NCBI RefSeq assembly: GCF_000230715.2
Contig: NC_019792.1
Span: 248,001 to 312,000, forward strand
Length of the DNA: 64,000 nucleotides
Origin: Natronobacterium gregoryi SP2
Lineage (GTDB): Archaea; Halobacteriota; Halobacteria; Halobacteriales; Natrialbaceae
Direction of reading: 5' to 3'
Of the stretch, positions 44,700 to 53,102 are shown piece after piece. The translations under genes were made by a program, and so were the position numbers. Numbering within the stretch: position 1 is the stretch's first letter; each line of letters starts with the position of its first letter. The notes under the pieces were generated by a model. That model made no database searches. It worked only from the letters and a program-made list of their open reading frames with translations, and was not told where the DNA came from.

Positions 44700-45497
44700 C
44701 TAATCGGCCGCCGTCGGCGCTTCGACGACCTCGAGTTTCTCTGCAGCGTAGCCGAAGACGTCCCGGTAGCCGTTCGGCGACATCAGGACGGGATAGAACG
44801 GCTCCTCGGCGACCTGCTGCTCGCCGTCGGCCGCTGCGAATGGGGTTCCGACCTCGACCTCGGTGAAGTTCTCGACGAATACCTCGTAGGTGTCTGCGGG
44901 TGCTTTTGGGACGACGTCGGTGAGCCGGAAGACCGGGAGGTCGCGCTCGACCGTGTCGCCCGGCAACGCGCCGACAGCCGTCAGGAACGCTCGCACGAGA
45001 CGGTTTGCGTTCTGGGCTGCCGTCTCCGAGCCTTGCTGGCCACACTCGACCTCGATCGTCTGGACCTCGGTGATCAGCCGCCCTTCGGCGAACGCGCCGG
45101 TCTCGACCATCGCCTCGACAGGAAGCTGTCGACACAGCTCCGTTGCGGTCTCGGTGACGCCGTCGACGATCGCGAACGGGTCCGCGTAGCTCTGTGTCGA
45201 GTGCATCGAAAACGTGAGACAGCCCTCGAGTTCGTCCGCCAGCCGATGGGCGAGCCGTCCTTCGTGTGTCTTCGCGTCCGGATCGCCCGGGAACGCCCGG
45301 TTCAGGTCCTCGTCGACGAACCGCACCCGTCGCTCGAGTGCCTTCTCGTTGGCGACGACGAGTTTGACTGGTCGTTCGACTGTCGGGTGCTCGTCGAGAA
45401 GCCGCTCGACGGCGCGAACGCCACAGGGCTCGTCACCGTGAACGCCAGCGAGAATCGCGACGTCGGGCGTCCCCGACCCGATCTGTGCGACTTTCAC
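44700..45497 (-). CDS. Succinylglutamate desuccinylase/aspartoacylase-family protein
   Basis: 265 aa from the GTG at 45497. Zinc carboxypeptidase-like fold: LAGVHGDEPCGVRAVE gives the HxxE metal site, FSMHSTQSYAD the third His, and TIEVECGQQG the catalytic Glu. An ATG at 45548 would add 17 residues, but that ATG lies inside a palindromic repeat (A8a) and its codons lack the family pattern, so a GTG at 45497 (VKVAQIGSG) or 45503 is preferred. Likely hydrolyses an N-acyl amino acid; exact substrate unknown. Confidence 0.82.
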   Translation of the reverse strand: MKVAQIGSGTPDVAILAGVHGDEPCGVRAVERLLDEHPTVERPVKLVVANEKALERRVRFVDEDLNRAFPGDPDAKTHEGRLAHRLADELEGCLTFSMHSTQSYADPFAIVDGVTETATELCRQLPVEAMVETGAFAEGRLITEVQTIEVECGQQGSETAAQNANRLVRAFLTAVGALPGDTVERDLPVFRLTDVVPKAPADTYEVFVENFTEVEVGTPFAAADGEQQVAEEPFYPVLMSPNGYRDVFGYAAEKLEVVEAPTAAD

Positions 45498-45544
45498 AGT
45501 CACTAGTTGGGCTGGGTGTGCAAAGGCGACACGGTTCGGTCCGT

Positions 45545-45626
45545 TCATACGATCTGCTGTCGGTTCGTTCCGACTCGTCTGCGACCCAAAGCGGTTGTAC
45601 CGAGACGCGTTACACCACTCCCCTCG
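45545..45626. repeat. Palindromic element A8a (degenerate)
   Basis: About 82 bp beginning TCATACGATCTGCTGTCGG; matches the family best in its first 30 bases and around GCGGTTGTACCG. Tandem with A8. It overlaps the only ATG available to the aspartoacylase-like gene, arguing for a downstream GTG start there. Confidence 0.55.
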
Positions 45627-45709
45627 TACGGTCTGCTGTCAGTCAGTTCCGGCGCAACCGCGAGCCTGCCTGCGGTTGCGCCGGGACAGCGGTACAGCGT
45701 TCCGTATCA
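45624..45709. repeat. Palindromic element A8
   Basis: 86 bp, TCGTACGGTCTGCTGTCAG ... ACAGCGTTCCGTATCA. Inner stem CGGCGCAACCGC pairs with GCGGTTGCGCCG; compared with A1 both strands of one base pair have changed (G-C to A-T). The right TCA is the stop codon of the DUF309 gene. Confidence 0.8.
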
Positions 45710-46201
45710 GTCCTCGAGCGCCTCGAGGGGCCTCCAGTCGATCGCACGCGCGGTTGGCCGCGTTCCGTCAAGACGGATCTGCCAGCCGTCGATCCGTTCG
45801 GGCTCTTCGAGTGCGTTCGTAATCGTCGTCCGGATTTCGAGGACGTCGACGCCGTAGTAGTCGTTGGGGGCTCCCCGGAGATACTGCAGTGCCGTCCGGA
45901 ACAACGATCGCATTCCGTCGTCGTTCTCGAAGTCGTGGCGTTTGTACGCGCCGGCGGCGACCTGAACCATTCCGTGGAGAAAGGCGCTTTCGGTCCGGCC
46001 GCGGCCGTAGTTGTACCACTCGTCCTCGAAACAGTCGTGGCTCTCGTGGTACGCTTCCGCGTTGAAGAGTCGAACACCGTGAATCGTCGCCTGTCGGAGC
46101 GTCGCGTGCTCCCACTGGTTTGCAGACTCGAGCCAGCCGGACGGCGGATCGTCGCGGTTCGGCGGTGGGCCGACGGTCGGGTCGGTCGTGTGCTCGTCCA
46201 C
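45707..46201 (-). CDS. DUF309 family protein
   Basis: 164 aa, all-helical. The DUF309 signature is [23 protein letters not shown] (in two parts around residue 50), followed by [20 protein letters not shown]. The conserved E-x(3)-E/D-W and H suggest a metal or ligand site, but no function is established for the family. The last codon before the stop is followed by TGA that belongs to palindromic element A8. Confidence 0.85.
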   Translation of the reverse strand: MDEHTTDPTVGPPPNRDDPPSGWLESANQWEHATLRQATIHGVRLFNAEAYHESHDCFEDEWYNYGRGRTESAFLHGMVQVAAGAYKRHDFENDDGMRSLFRTALQYLRGAPNDYYGVDVLEIRTTITNALEEPERIDGWQIRLDGTRPTARAIDWRPLEALED

Positions 46202-46321
46202 GGTCGTCGTTGGCGGCGCTCGCGGGTATGTCGTTTGCCGACTCCGACCCGCCGGAATCGTATAGAGAGCTTACATAGTGTCAGGAGAGGCCTTATTCGG
46301 CTGGGGACCCGTGTGTGAGGT

Positions 46322-46450
46322 ATGAACTATCCGGATGGGCGGTGTCGAAACTGCGGCCACCGTCTCTACGAACAACTCGAGGGACACTATCGCTGCCCAA
46401 ACTGCGAGACGGTCTACTCGCGGTCCACGTTCGACGAACCGTCGGCGTAG
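46322..46450 (+). CDS. Small zinc-ribbon protein
   Basis: 42 aa, MNYPDGRCRNCGHRLYEQLE continuing GHYRCPNCETVYSRSTFDEP. Two CxxC knuckles (residues 8-11 and 25-28) make a classic zinc ribbon. Almost all codons end in G or C after the first four. Such mini zinc fingers are common and often conserved in haloarchaea, and some affect motility or biofilm. Preceded by ggtATG with a CTTATTCGG tract about 30 bases upstream. Confidence 0.75.
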   Translation: MNYPDGRCRNCGHRLYEQLEGHYRCPNCETVYSRSTFDEPSA

Positions 46451-46734
46451 ACCATCGACGGGAACCGCCGTTCCCGAACGCGGACAGTCGTCTTCGCGGC
46501 CCACAGCCACCGTCGAGAAAGCCGCCCACGAAACGACGAATGCCGAGATGTCGTCCGACTCGTCTCGTTGCTCTTTCTGGTATCGTTCGATCGAACCGTC
46601 TGGAGAGTGGGTAAGTAGTCACAACAACCCGTATGGGCCGCCCAGCGTGAAGTGTCGGAACGATTGGAAAGTCTCTATCGGCGTTGCTAATTCCTTTGGA
46701 AACGAGGTTATGAAAGTCCTCGGCGTATCCGAGC

Positions 46735-47412
46735 GTGGAATCCATGACATCTATCGCAGACATCGAGCTTCCGGCGGACGGGGCCGGTCTCGACGAGTTA
46801 TTCGAAGCCGTACCGTCGCTGACTTGTGAGATGGAGCGCGTCATCGCCTCGAGCGGGCACGGACTCTGGCTGTCGGGGCCGTCCCAGGATGCGGTCGAGG
46901 ACGCACTCGACGACGCGTCCGCCATCAGCGAGTACGCACTAATAAACGGCGACGAGGATCGCTGGCTGTACGACATCGAGTTCGATCCGGACACGGTCGA
47001 TCCGCTCGAGGCCGTTCTCGAGGAACACGGGACGGTCCTCAGCGCCTCGGCGTCGAACGGGACGTGGCTGCTTAGCGTCCGTGTCGTCGAGCGTGAACAC
47101 GTCAGCGCGCTGTACGACCGGTTCGTCGACCACGACGTCTCGCCGACGATCGTTCGGCTGTTCGATCTGGAGGAAGACACTCACTCCCAGTGTGGCCTGA
47201 CCGCGCGTCAGTACGAGACGCTGGTCGCGGCGATCGACCACGGCTACTTCGAGATTCCACGAGAGGTATCGATGCAGGAGCTCTCCGACGAGCTCGACAT
47301 CTCCCACCAGGCCCTGTCAGAACGGCTCCGCCGTGCCTACCGGGCGCTCGTTACCTCGGAACTCGACGTCACCGAGGAAGAAACGAACCCGCCGCCGATG
47401 CTCTCGGACTGA
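46735..47412 (+). CDS. Bat-like HTH_10 regulator without PAS domain
   Basis: 225 aa. Residues about 30-150 form the bacterioopsin-activator alpha/beta domain (GTVLSASASNGTWLLSVRVVERE). Residues about 160-215 form HTH_10 (LTARQYETLVAAIDHGYFEIPREVS, then SDELDISHQALSERLRRAYRALV). A transcription factor of the halobacterial Bat group; ligand and targets unknown. Start may be 46735 or the Met three codons later (46744). Its TGA stop is the first triplet of degenerate palindromic element A10. Confidence 0.85.
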   Translation: MESMTSIADIELPADGAGLDELFEAVPSLTCEMERVIASSGHGLWLSGPSQDAVEDALDDASAISEYALINGDEDRWLYDIEFDPDTVDPLEAVLEEHGTVLSASASNGTWLLSVRVVEREHVSALYDRFVDHDVSPTIVRLFDLEEDTHSQCGLTARQYETLVAAIDHGYFEIPREVSMQELSDELDISHQALSERLRRAYRALVTSELDVTEEETNPPPMLSD

Positions 47413-47486
47413 TGTGACCGCCTGTCCCGGTGCAACCGTACGACGAGTTGCCGCTATACCAGTTCTGTCGTACAGTCGTCCGTTGA
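47410..47486. repeat. Palindromic element A10 (TGA-flanked, degenerate)
   Basis: 77 bp from the stop codon TGA of the Bat-like gene to a second TGA at 47484. Shares CCTGTCCCGGTGCAACCG and TACAGTCGTCCGTTGA with the family; the centre has diverged and shortened. Confidence 0.55.
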
Positions 47487-47576
47487 CGACCACCGTCCCG
47501 GACCGACCACTTCCAACACGTTCGCTGTTCTCGAAAAAAGAGCAGTATTAATATCGGCCCTCGTGACCCTCGAGTC

Positions 47577-48344
47577 ATGCACGTCGATACCGACGGCAGC
47601 GTGCTCGAGATCACGTTTGATCGACCGGGAGTTCTCAACGCGATCACGACCGAAACCGCCGAAGCGCTCGCGGACGCGCTCGAGGACGCTTCACCCGAGA
47701 AGTACCACGCGATCGTCATCACTGGCGAAGGCGACGCATTTAGCGCCGGCGGCGACGTCGAGGCGATGGCCGAAGAGCCCGCACCGCCGACGGAGTCGTA
47801 CGACGAGGTCACTGCGACGTTCGGCCGCGTCGTCGAGGCGATGCTCGAGTGCCCGGTACCGATCGTCGCGAACGTAAACGGCGACGCCGTCGGCGCTGGG
47901 CTCGCGATCGTCGCGCTGTCGGATATCGCCTACGCAGCCGAGGATGCGACCTTCTCGTGTGCGTTCGTCCGAGTCGGATTGATTCCCGACACGGGTGGGA
48001 CCTTCATGCTCCCACACCTCGTCGGCCTGCGGGCTGCGAAGAAACTCGCTTTCACCGGCGAGTTCTTCGACGCCGAACGGGCGGCCGAACTCGATCTAGT
48101 CAACGAAGCCGTTCCCGCGGACGAACTCGACGACCGTGTCACGGAGACTGTCGACCGACTCGGCCGGCGGCCGACTGACGTGATCGGTATGATGAAACAG
48201 GCGATGCACGAGAACATGGGTCGACGCTGGCCGGAGGCCCTCGACTACGAGAACCTGCTGCAGGTCCACGCCCGCTCGAGTGAGTCCCACGAGGAAGGCG
48301 TCTCGGCCTTCCTCGAAGGAAGAGATCCGGAGTTCAACGAGTGA
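47577..48344 (+). CDS. Enoyl-CoA hydratase/isomerase family protein
   Basis: 255-aa crotonase. Oxyanion-hole segments are AFSAGGDVEAM near residue 56 and NGDAVGAGLAIV near residue 100. The catalytic region CAFVRVGLIPDTGGTFMLP near residue 125 has Arg at the usual first Glu position and Asp at the second, as in PaaG/PaaB-like isomerases rather than classical hydratases. Probably acts in fatty acid or phenylacetate-type CoA catabolism. A clear TATA element, tattaatat (47546-47554), lies about 25 bases upstream of the start, consistent with a nearly leaderless mRNA. Confidence 0.9.
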   Translation: MHVDTDGSVLEITFDRPGVLNAITTETAEALADALEDASPEKYHAIVITGEGDAFSAGGDVEAMAEEPAPPTESYDEVTATFGRVVEAMLECPVPIVANVNGDAVGAGLAIVALSDIAYAAEDATFSCAFVRVGLIPDTGGTFMLPHLVGLRAAKKLAFTGEFFDAERAAELDLVNEAVPADELDDRVTETVDRLGRRPTDVIGMMKQAMHENMGRRWPEALDYENLLQVHARSSESHEEGVSAFLEGRDPEFNE

Positions 48345-48453
48345 CTACGGAACGGTAACGACGAAATACTCGTCGGCGTCACCGCTTTCGGCACCGCCGC
48401 AGGCCACCGCAAGCACCACCATCATAATCGAGTTCGTGGTCGTTCCGACCGCA

Positions 48454-48957
48454 ATGTCCCCACAGTTTACCGACGACGACATCGGAAAGACAGTAGTCAA
48501 CGCGAACGGCGACGACGTCGGTATCGTTGCCGACGTCGAGCACGGTACGGCACACGTCGAACCCGATCCCGGCATTACGGACACGATCAAGGCGAAACTC
48601 GGCTGGGGTGGGACCGACGAAGCGGCGTATCCACTCCAGGAAGACGCGATCTCACAGGTGACAGACGACGCGGTCCACCTCGAGAGCGACCTCTCAGGGA
48701 GCGGTGGAACCAGCGGGATGACTGACACTGGGTCGACTGGCACAGACACCGGGGCGACCGGAACCAGCACCGGTAAAGAGAGTGGCATCGACGACGACGA
48801 CGAATTGATCGGTGACGATGACGACACGATGGGTGACGACGAAGGACTGACGGACGACGACGAATTGATCGGTGACGATGACGACACGATGGGTGACGAC
48901 GAAGGACTGACGGACGACGACGAATTGATCGGTGACGATGACGACGATATCGTCTAA
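48454..48957 (+). CDS. PRC-barrel protein with acidic tandem repeats
   Basis: 167 aa. Residues 1-75 are a PRC-barrel-like domain (FTDDDIGKTVVNANGDDVGIVADV and the WGGTDEAAYPLQEDAI block). Residues about 76-112 are a Gly/Ser/Thr linker. Residues 114-165 are 2.6 copies of a 20-residue acidic repeat (DDDELIGDDDDTMGDDEGLT). PRC barrels bind RNA, proteins or photosystem parts; in archaea their role is mostly unknown. The acidic repeats look like Asp-rich cation-binding tails. Start at 48454, where the domain begins. Confidence 0.8.
   Translation: MSPQFTDDDIGKTVVNANGDDVGIVADVEHGTAHVEPDPGITDTIKAKLGWGGTDEAAYPLQEDAISQVTDDAVHLESDLSGSGGTSGMTDTGSTGTDTGATGTSTGKESGIDDDDELIGDDDDTMGDDEGLTDDDELIGDDDDTMGDDEGLTDDDELIGDDDDDIV
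48793..48948 (+). repeat. 60-bp tandem repeat inside the PRC-barrel gene
   Basis: Two identical 60-bp units (48793-48852 and 48853-48912) and a partial third (48913-48948, with divergence only at its end). Identity at the nucleotide level, including third positions, points to very recent duplication by slippage. Confidence 0.9.
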
Positions 48958-49465
48958 CGACTCGACCTGACCGTTCTCGAGTTCGAGACTTTCCGGAAAC
49001 GGTAGCGCTGGCACCGTTCCGACCTCGAAATGAACTGTTTTCCCGCTCGAGTGACTCCACGTTCGTCACTGAAAAGTCGATGTGGGCGATGTCTGATCTG
49101 GATTCCTGGACCGCTGTCCCGGTGCAACTGCTTCGGCGGCGTCGTTGCACCGGAACTGGCGAACAGGAAACCGTATGAGAGGGGAACCTCTGTCCAGTCG
49201 TTCACGACGCGGTCGTCCGAGAGCCGCCGTCTTTCGTGATCAAGCGAAGCGTTCGGCTTCGCGGACCTCGCAGAGCGTTACTCCGCTCGGTCACGAAAAT
49301 CTCCGATGGTCGAACGACTCGGTCCTCGGTTCCGACTGAGCGTCGGACCACTCGTCTCTCACGGGAAGGACGGAGTCTCTCGCTGTATGACGAGAGCTAA
49401 CTTCGAACAGCGAGAGAATCCCACCGTTTACGCTGGGCGTGAATCGCGTCGCTGGACGACACAAT
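48958..49465. other. Intergenic region with palindromic element A9
   Basis: About 500 bases. Besides A9 it has a hairpin CGAAGC-GTTCG-GCTTCG near 49240 and a CCCA/TGGG stem near 49425 that resembles the hairpin at the end of a decayed IS200/IS605 element; the latter is weak. No gene is supported. Confidence 0.35.
49094..49178. repeat. Palindromic element A9 (TGA-flanked)
   Basis: 85 bp, TGATCTGGATTCCTGG ... CAGGAAACCGTATGA. The inner stem CCGGTGCAAC pairs perfectly with GTTGCACCGG, again with paired changes compared with A1. Confidence 0.75.
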
Positions 49466-50584
49466 TCACTCCGACTCCTGTTTGGCTTGTGACTCCTCGT
49501 CGATCTCTTCCTGTTCTCGCTCGGGCGCTGCGTCCATGTCGGTCTGAGCCATACCTTCGCGTTCGGACTCGAGTCGTTCCGACTCGCCGTGTCGTTTTTC
49601 ACGTCTGTCTTGTTTTCCACCGTGTTGGGTCGGCTGCTGGTAGCTGCTCTCTTCGGGCCCGCGGTCGTCAGTATCGATCCGCTGAGTGGGTTGTTCCCTG
49701 TGCCGGCTTTCGCGGTCGGGTCCTCCCCGATCGTCCGCTCGTCGACGCGGTGGCTGCGAGGACTCGTCGCCTTCCTGGGCCTCCTGTCGACCCCGGCTAT
49801 CCCGTCGCTGCCCCTGACGGTGCGTTCGCCTCCCCCGACCACGACGCTGTCCCCCGCGCTCTCGGCCGGTCGTTCGCGTGGCCCGCTGGTCCCGTGGAGC
49901 CATCAGTTCCTGCGGGGGCATCGGCTTGCCCGTCTCGCCGCCACGCGACTGGGGGCGGTCAGTTCGGCCACGATCGTCACTTTGTGGCCTCTGTCGCCCA
50001 GCAGTCTCGCCACCGTAGGTGCCCTTGGTAACCCACTCGCCAGTCTGGGGATACTCCTGAGCCGTCACACCGTCCCGCCCAGGTGTCTCGCTATAGGGGC
50101 CGGCCGACTCGCCTCTCCGATGCAGGTCTTCGTGCAGCGCGACGAGGTCGTTATCGATCGCTCGCTCACCACGACTCAATCGACCGCCCTGCTCCATCCG
50201 ACCACTGCTCGAGTACTCGGCCGATCCCATCTGCCGACCGTGGCCGCTTGGCGGGTCGGGCTGTGAGGTATCCATCCCTCTCCCGATCGCTCGCTCCATC
50301 TCCGGCAGCATCGTTTGCATCCCCTCCAGGTAGTTTTCGAGCATCGATTGCGTGAGTTCCTGACCTGGGAACGACCGCATCAACTCCATTCCTTGCTTCT
50401 GGGCGGTATCCTGCCACTGCATCGCGCTCAGAGTTATCTGTGCCATGTTGCGCTGGAGGTCGAGCAACTGCTCTATCGCCTGCTGGCTCCGATCGATCGT
50501 CTCTCGTTGCATCTCCCTCGACGAACCGAAGTCGGATCGCTGGTCTCTCATAGTTTGAACGGTCTCGAAACTCGTGATCGCCAA
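49466..50584 (-). CDS. Haloarchaeal protein with helical N-terminus and disordered Arg/Gln/Glu-rich tail
   Basis: 372 aa. Residues 1-110 are amphipathic helices (MRDQRSDFGSSREMQRETID, QQAIEQLLDLQRNMAQITL, SAMQWQDTAQKQGMELM). The length and heptad-like spacing resemble phasin- or gas-vesicle-type coat proteins, but no family is proven. Residues 115-372 are low complexity, rich in R, Q, E, G and S, with many RGG-, RRG- and DR-type pairs, likely disordered and possibly RNA-interacting. Highly unusual for a haloarchaeal acidic proteome because the tail is strongly basic in places. Start at 50584. Confidence 0.6.
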   Translation of the reverse strand: MAITSFETVQTMRDQRSDFGSSREMQRETIDRSQQAIEQLLDLQRNMAQITLSAMQWQDTAQKQGMELMRSFPGQELTQSMLENYLEGMQTMLPEMERAIGRGMDTSQPDPPSGHGRQMGSAEYSSSGRMEQGGRLSRGERAIDNDLVALHEDLHRRGESAGPYSETPGRDGVTAQEYPQTGEWVTKGTYGGETAGRQRPQSDDRGRTDRPQSRGGETGKPMPPQELMAPRDQRATRTTGRERGGQRRGRGRRTHRQGQRRDSRGRQEAQEGDESSQPPRRRADDRGGPDRESRHREQPTQRIDTDDRGPEESSYQQPTQHGGKQDRREKRHGESERLESEREGMAQTDMDAAPEREQEEIDEESQAKQESE

Positions 50585-50853
50585 GCCAACTCACTCGTCC
50601 GTTCGGCACACCGATACGATCGCTGGCGAGTCGAGTCTCGATTGTTCCCGCTGCCAACCGAGACGCTGATAAATGCCGTCGTCGGTTCCGTCCGGTAGCG
50701 CGAACTCAATGCAGCGAAACGGTCGGAACCGAAAAAATCGACCGACTGCGCCAGGTGGACTTCGTCTCGAACACGGGAGTAATACGAGACGATACGACGA
50801 ACCGAACCCGAAAGACCGAGTTACGTGGTAAAACCTTTTACTTCGGTGATCAG

Positions 50854-51693
50854 TCAGGCCCCCGACTCCGGATCACCGTGTGAGACCCCCTCTCGCTCGT
50901 CGGCCTGTCGGCGACGCAACGCTGCCCGAGCGTTCGACGCCTCGTACCCAAACAGGACGTGTTCGCCGTACTCTTCGGCGACTTCGAGCGCGTGAATCAG
51001 GTTGTCGATCTCGACGTTGACCGCGTACAACTCGATACTGAACGGCGTCTCGAGTGCGCTCTCGAATCCTTTCGCGATCGTCTCGAGCCAGTACGTCGTC
51101 TCGTAGGCCGTATCGTACAGCGGGACGACGAACTCGTCGACGTGATCTTCGAGGGCCTCGAGGTCGAGGCCCGCGCGTTCGTAGAGGTGGCCGGGATACG
51201 GGTCAGGATAGAGCGTCAGGTAGACCGTGCCGGGGATTCGCTCGGCGGCTTCCTCGACGAACTCGGTAATGACACTGGCCCGCCAAGCAAAGCGGCCGTC
51301 GTGCTCGCTTTCCTCGAAACGCTGTTCACAGACGCCACACCGACAGTACTCGGCCCGTGGGAAGCCAACATCGTCGAGTCGAACGTCTTCGTTCGCGTCT
51401 ACGCAGTCGTCGATGACATCCAACAGCCCGTCACGGTAGTCCTGGCGGGACGGGCAGATATAGGCCCAGTCGAAGTACTTCCGATCTCGCGTGGCGGGAC
51501 GCCCCAGGTCGTCGACAGGGGCAAGCGACGGATCGGCGTCGACAGCCGCGTTGTCCCCGAAACAGGAGACCATGTTCACTCCGTCCTCGATCGGTTCGGC
51601 GGACCTACCAGTAACGTCTTTGACTTCGTAGAATCCGCGGTCGAACTCGGGCCAGCGAACTTCCGCAGCGTTGCGAGTGACGGCGCCGTGCAT
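50854..51693 (-). CDS. Conserved haloarchaeal protein, possible TIM-barrel hydrolase
   Basis: 279 aa. Contains DWAYICPSRQDYRDGLLDVI near residue 75 and RLDDVGFPRAEYCRCGVCEQRF near residue 105, with a C-x-C-x-x-C that could bind zinc. Later segments are PGTVYLTLYPDPYPGHLYER and FVVPLYDTAYET. The strand-helix order and acidic ends of strands resemble glycoside-hydrolase-like TIM barrels, without a clear family. Function unknown. Confidence 0.6.
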   Translation of the reverse strand: MHGAVTRNAAEVRWPEFDRGFYEVKDVTGRSAEPIEDGVNMVSCFGDNAAVDADPSLAPVDDLGRPATRDRKYFDWAYICPSRQDYRDGLLDVIDDCVDANEDVRLDDVGFPRAEYCRCGVCEQRFEESEHDGRFAWRASVITEFVEEAAERIPGTVYLTLYPDPYPGHLYERAGLDLEALEDHVDEFVVPLYDTAYETTYWLETIAKGFESALETPFSIELYAVNVEIDNLIHALEVAEEYGEHVLFGYEASNARAALRRRQADEREGVSHGDPESGA

Positions 51694-51745
51694 ACGTTCG
51701 CATACGACGCCGTCATCCTAAGCCGTTCGGAACAGGTGCGGTTCG

Positions 51746-51862
51746 TTACTCTGCCGGTTCGTACTCGAGTTCTTCGACGTCGGCGCCGGAACTGCTGGAT
51801 ACAACTTTCCAAAGGACGGCGACGACGAACAGGGCTGCCAGTATTTTGACGGTCCGTGACAT
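51746..51862 (-). CDS. 38-residue single-helix membrane protein
   Basis: Short gene, MSRTVKILAALFVVAVLWKV continuing VSSSSGADVEELEYEPAE. One TM helix (about residues 5-20) and an acidic C-terminal tail. Good third-position GC and a clean stop. The pattern (basic tip, helix, short acidic tail) is that of small regulatory membrane peptides. Function unknown. Confidence 0.6.
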   Translation of the reverse strand: MSRTVKILAALFVVAVLWKVVSSSSGADVEELEYEPAE

Positions 51863-52475
51863 GTACGGTCTAGCGAATGGCCGATAGATACTTAGCTATT
51901 CTGGATGGTTTTCTCCCGGTGAAAACCCAATCCAGCGTCGGCCGGACACGCGGCACTGACTCCATCGATCGTGCTACAGCAGGGCCACAACCCTTGTTTC
52001 CAGTGACGATCCAACCCTACCCCGCCTAGAAGTCAGTCGTCTGGGTCTGTTCGACTCGTCAGTCGACGAGTAGGATGGTACGCAGCCACGTCCACGACGT
52101 GACAGAGTCACCAGCGGGCGTCCGGTACAAACCAAGCGCTTTCGAGTCACCCGATTCCGTATTTTCGACTCCTCGCAGCCGCAAGCGGCGTCGATCGGCA
52201 GATCCAGTGCTGGCAACCGAAAGAGTTGATCTCGTCTCGTTCGACCCGCAACCTTCGACGACCATTTCTCTGACAGCCACTCGCGCCGACTGCAGTCGAA
52301 CATCTGATACGCGTCGAGTCTGCCGCCACTTCTCGTCCCGACACGTTCTCCAGTCGAGAGTTCGTGAGCCAGGCAACCGACCCGATACGCAAGCAAACGT
52401 GACAGTAACGAGAAACCGACTGTCGGTTCGAAGGCAAAGAATTATGCGGTCAGTACAGCAACCACTCATACTTGC
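51863..52475. other. Intergenic region without a supported gene
   Basis: About 610 bases. Contains a half-copy of the TA-flanked element family (about 52044-52081, matching GGTCGATTCGACCCGTCAGTCGAC in part). An AT-rich promoter-like aattatgcgg sits at about 52441, 30 bases before the next gene. Open frames on both strands lack codon bias. Confidence 0.4.
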
Positions 52476-53102
52476 ATGGTGGATCGGCTGGAAACGGGTA
52501 TCGACGTGTTGGATCGGAAACTCGACGGCGGGTTACCACCGGGCTGTATCGTCGCCTACACTGCCGCCCCGGCCAGCCAGTCGGAACTACTGCTCTACGA
52601 ACTGACAGCCGCGCGCGGAACCCTCTACCTGACAACCGAACGCTCCGACACCCTCGTCCGTCACGCCCTCGAGCACTCGCCATCCGCCGTCGGCAGTCCA
52701 ACTGTAAGACACGTAACCAGTGACTCACCGCTCGAGGAGACTGCACGGTTCGTCGATGCCCTTCCGGACGGTGCGAACCTCATTATCGATACGATGGACG
52801 TCCTCGAACGGACTGAGACGGACGACTACATCGCCTTCCTCAACGATCTCAAAGCGACAATAAACGAGACCGGTGGCATCGCAGTCTTACACTGTCTGAA
52901 AAGAGACACCGTTCCGACGAACCGTCCGCGAACCTACCACGCGGCTGACGCCGTCTTCGATCTCGAGACGAAACTCGCCGGCACCGAACTCGAGAACCAT
53001 CTTACGATCCCGAAATTTCGGAGTGGCGGACAACCGACCGAGGCGATCAAACTCGAACTGATCGAAGAGGTTGCAATCGACACCAGCCGCGACATCGCCT
53101 GA
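52476..53102 (+). CDS. RecA/RAD55-fold protein with degenerate P-loop
   Basis: 208 aa. Starts like KaiC/RAD55 ATPases (DRLETGIDVLDRKLDGGLPPG). Where Walker A should follow it reads CIVAYTAAPASQSELLLYEL, with no GxxxxGK[ST]; the lysine is absent. Walker B-like NLIIDTMDVLER (near residue 100) is present. Such proteins appear to be non-ATPase regulators or partners of KaiC-like proteins in haloarchaea. Near-leaderless start. The TGA stop is the first triplet of palindromic element A11. Confidence 0.8.
   Translation: MVDRLETGIDVLDRKLDGGLPPGCIVAYTAAPASQSELLLYELTAARGTLYLTTERSDTLVRHALEHSPSAVGSPTVRHVTSDSPLEETARFVDALPDGANLIIDTMDVLERTETDDYIAFLNDLKATINETGGIAVLHCLKRDTVPTNRPRTYHAADAVFDLETKLAGTELENHLTIPKFRSGGQPTEAIKLELIEEVAIDTSRDIA

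Noticed and set aside
49589-50266. Hydrophobic 225-codon frame opposite the Arg/Gln-rich protein
   Set aside because: Looks membrane-like only because the complement of Arg/Glu/Gln codons gives Leu/Ser/Pro; no start context, and the other strand shows better codon phase.
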